Origin: an uncultured Oscillospiraceae bacterium
GTDB lineage: Bacteria; Bacillota; Clostridia; Oscillospirales; Oscillospiraceae
NCBI GenBank assembly: GCA_958426425.1
Contig: CATZYY010000139.1
Coordinates: 1 to 6,272, forward strand
DNA: 6,272 nt
Reading direction: 5' to 3'
In this document: piece by piece, positions 5,742 through 6,272 of the stretch
Numbering within the stretch: position 1 is the first letter of the stretch
Layout of the letters: every line of letters begins with the position of its first letter
Notes under the pieces: generated by a model
What the model saw: the letters and a program-made list of their open reading frames with translations, nothing else
The model's database searches: none
What the model was told of the DNA's origin: nothing
Position numbers and translations under genes: made by a program

Positions 5742-6272
5742 TTACAGTTTTGCCAGCTCTGCGGCAATGTGCTCCTCGCTGGAGCGCATGGCCTGGAGAG
5801 TCTTGTCCATCAGCTCCTCCAGGGGCCATCCCAGCCGCTCGGCACCCTCTTTGATGACGTCCCGGGAGCAGCCGGCGGCAAACTTCTTGTCCTTGAACTT
5901 CTTTTTCAGGGAGCTGACCTCCATATCCTGGCAGCTCTTGCTGGGCCGCATCAGCGCCGCGGCGCCGATGAGGCCCGTCAGCTCGTCGGCGGCAAAGAGG
6001 ACCTTCTCCATCTCCTCCGTGGGCTCCACGTCGGAGCAGAGGCCGTAGCCGTGGCTGCAGACCGCGTGCACGAATTCCTCGCTGCAGCCGATCTCCGAAA
6101 GCAGCTCCGGGGCCTTTTTGCAGTGCTCCTCCGGCCACTTCTCAAAGTCCACGTCGTGGAGCAGACCCACCGTGGCCCAGAAATCCGCCTCGTCTCCGTG
6201 GCCCAGATTCTCGGCGTACCAGCCCATGACGGCCTCCACCGTCAGGGCGTGCTGGATGTGGAAGTGCTCGGT
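5742..6272 (-). CDS. HD-superfamily predicted hydrolase (COG2316-like), N-terminus off window
   Basis: The frame runs open from the right edge to a TAA at 5744-5742, giving 176 residues without a start. HD-superfamily proteins are metal-dependent phosphohydrolases. The pattern fits the COG2316 group of about 185 residues, whose substrate is unknown. Metal-ligand candidates visible, numbered from the edge, are His8 in QHALTVEAVM (7-16), the His-Asp pair in GLLHDVDFE (36-44), His50, His74 and Asp96 in AADELTGLIGAAALMRP (94-110). KKKFKDKKFAAGCSRD (123-138) is also typical of the group. A GTG at 6239 could be taken as the start, but it would remove the first HD histidine, so the gene almost certainly begins beyond 6272. 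Roughly ten to twenty residues are probably missing. It is convergent with the exporter gene and shares its terminator. Confidence 0.9.
   Translation of the reverse strand, partial: TEHFHIQHALTVEAVMGWYAENLGHGDEADFWATVGLLHDVDFEKWPEEHCKKAPELLSEIGCSEEFVHAVCSHGYGLCSDVEPTEEMEKVLFAADELTGLIGAAALMRPSKSCQDMEVSSLKKKFKDKKFAAGCSRDVIKEGAERLGWPLEELMDKTLQAMRSSEEHIAAELAKL

Noticed and set aside
1..6272. tRNA, rRNA, CRISPR array, insertion sequence or riboswitch
   Set aside because: I scanned for cloverleaf-like sets of arms, spaced direct repeats, transposase motifs and known riboswitch cores and saw nothing convincing; a covariance-model search would be the decisive test.

Overview
The window looks like an ordinary chromosomal housekeeping segment from a GC-rich Firmicute (Clostridia), most likely an Oscillospiraceae-type gut anaerobe. 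This is inferred from three things: strong AAGGAGG-type ribosome sites, the asp23(yloU)-fakA(yloV) and rsmD-coaD-coiled-coil gene pairs typical of Firmicutes, and G/C-rich third codon positions. No rRNA, tRNA, CRISPR array, insertion sequence or phage gene was seen.

Layout: positions 1-242 are an AT-richer intergenic tract. It holds a perfect 38-bp palindrome that serves as the minus-strand terminator, a weaker hairpin before it, and a LexA-box-like site near the left edge. Positions 243-2715 are a tightly packed minus-strand operon read right to left: a RarD-type EamA transporter, rsmD (16S rRNA m2G966 methyltransferase), coaD (phosphopantetheine adenylyltransferase) and a small coiled-coil protein. 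The genes overlap or nearly touch. Positions 2716-2944 are a divergent promoter region with a clear sigma-A-type promoter on each strand. Positions 2945-5000 are a plus-strand pair, an Asp23/Gls24-family protein and fakA (fatty acid kinase catalytic subunit), closed by a strong terminator at 5012-5045. Four bases later a consensus promoter starts a single-gene unit for a LysE/RhtB-type exporter (5107-5682). A bidirectional terminator at 5697-5722 separates it from a convergent minus-strand HD-domain hydrolase, whose N-terminus lies beyond the right edge.

Functionally the window combines ribosome modification, coenzyme A synthesis, fatty acid activation for phospholipid synthesis and two small-molecule exporters. 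I do not see a new defence or mobile system. The points most worth a second look are the perfect palindrome, the possible SOS box, the altered predicted zinc ligand in FakA, the rearranged gene order (no recG, rarD leading rsmD-coaD), and hairpins that could mask the start sites of rarD and asp23.
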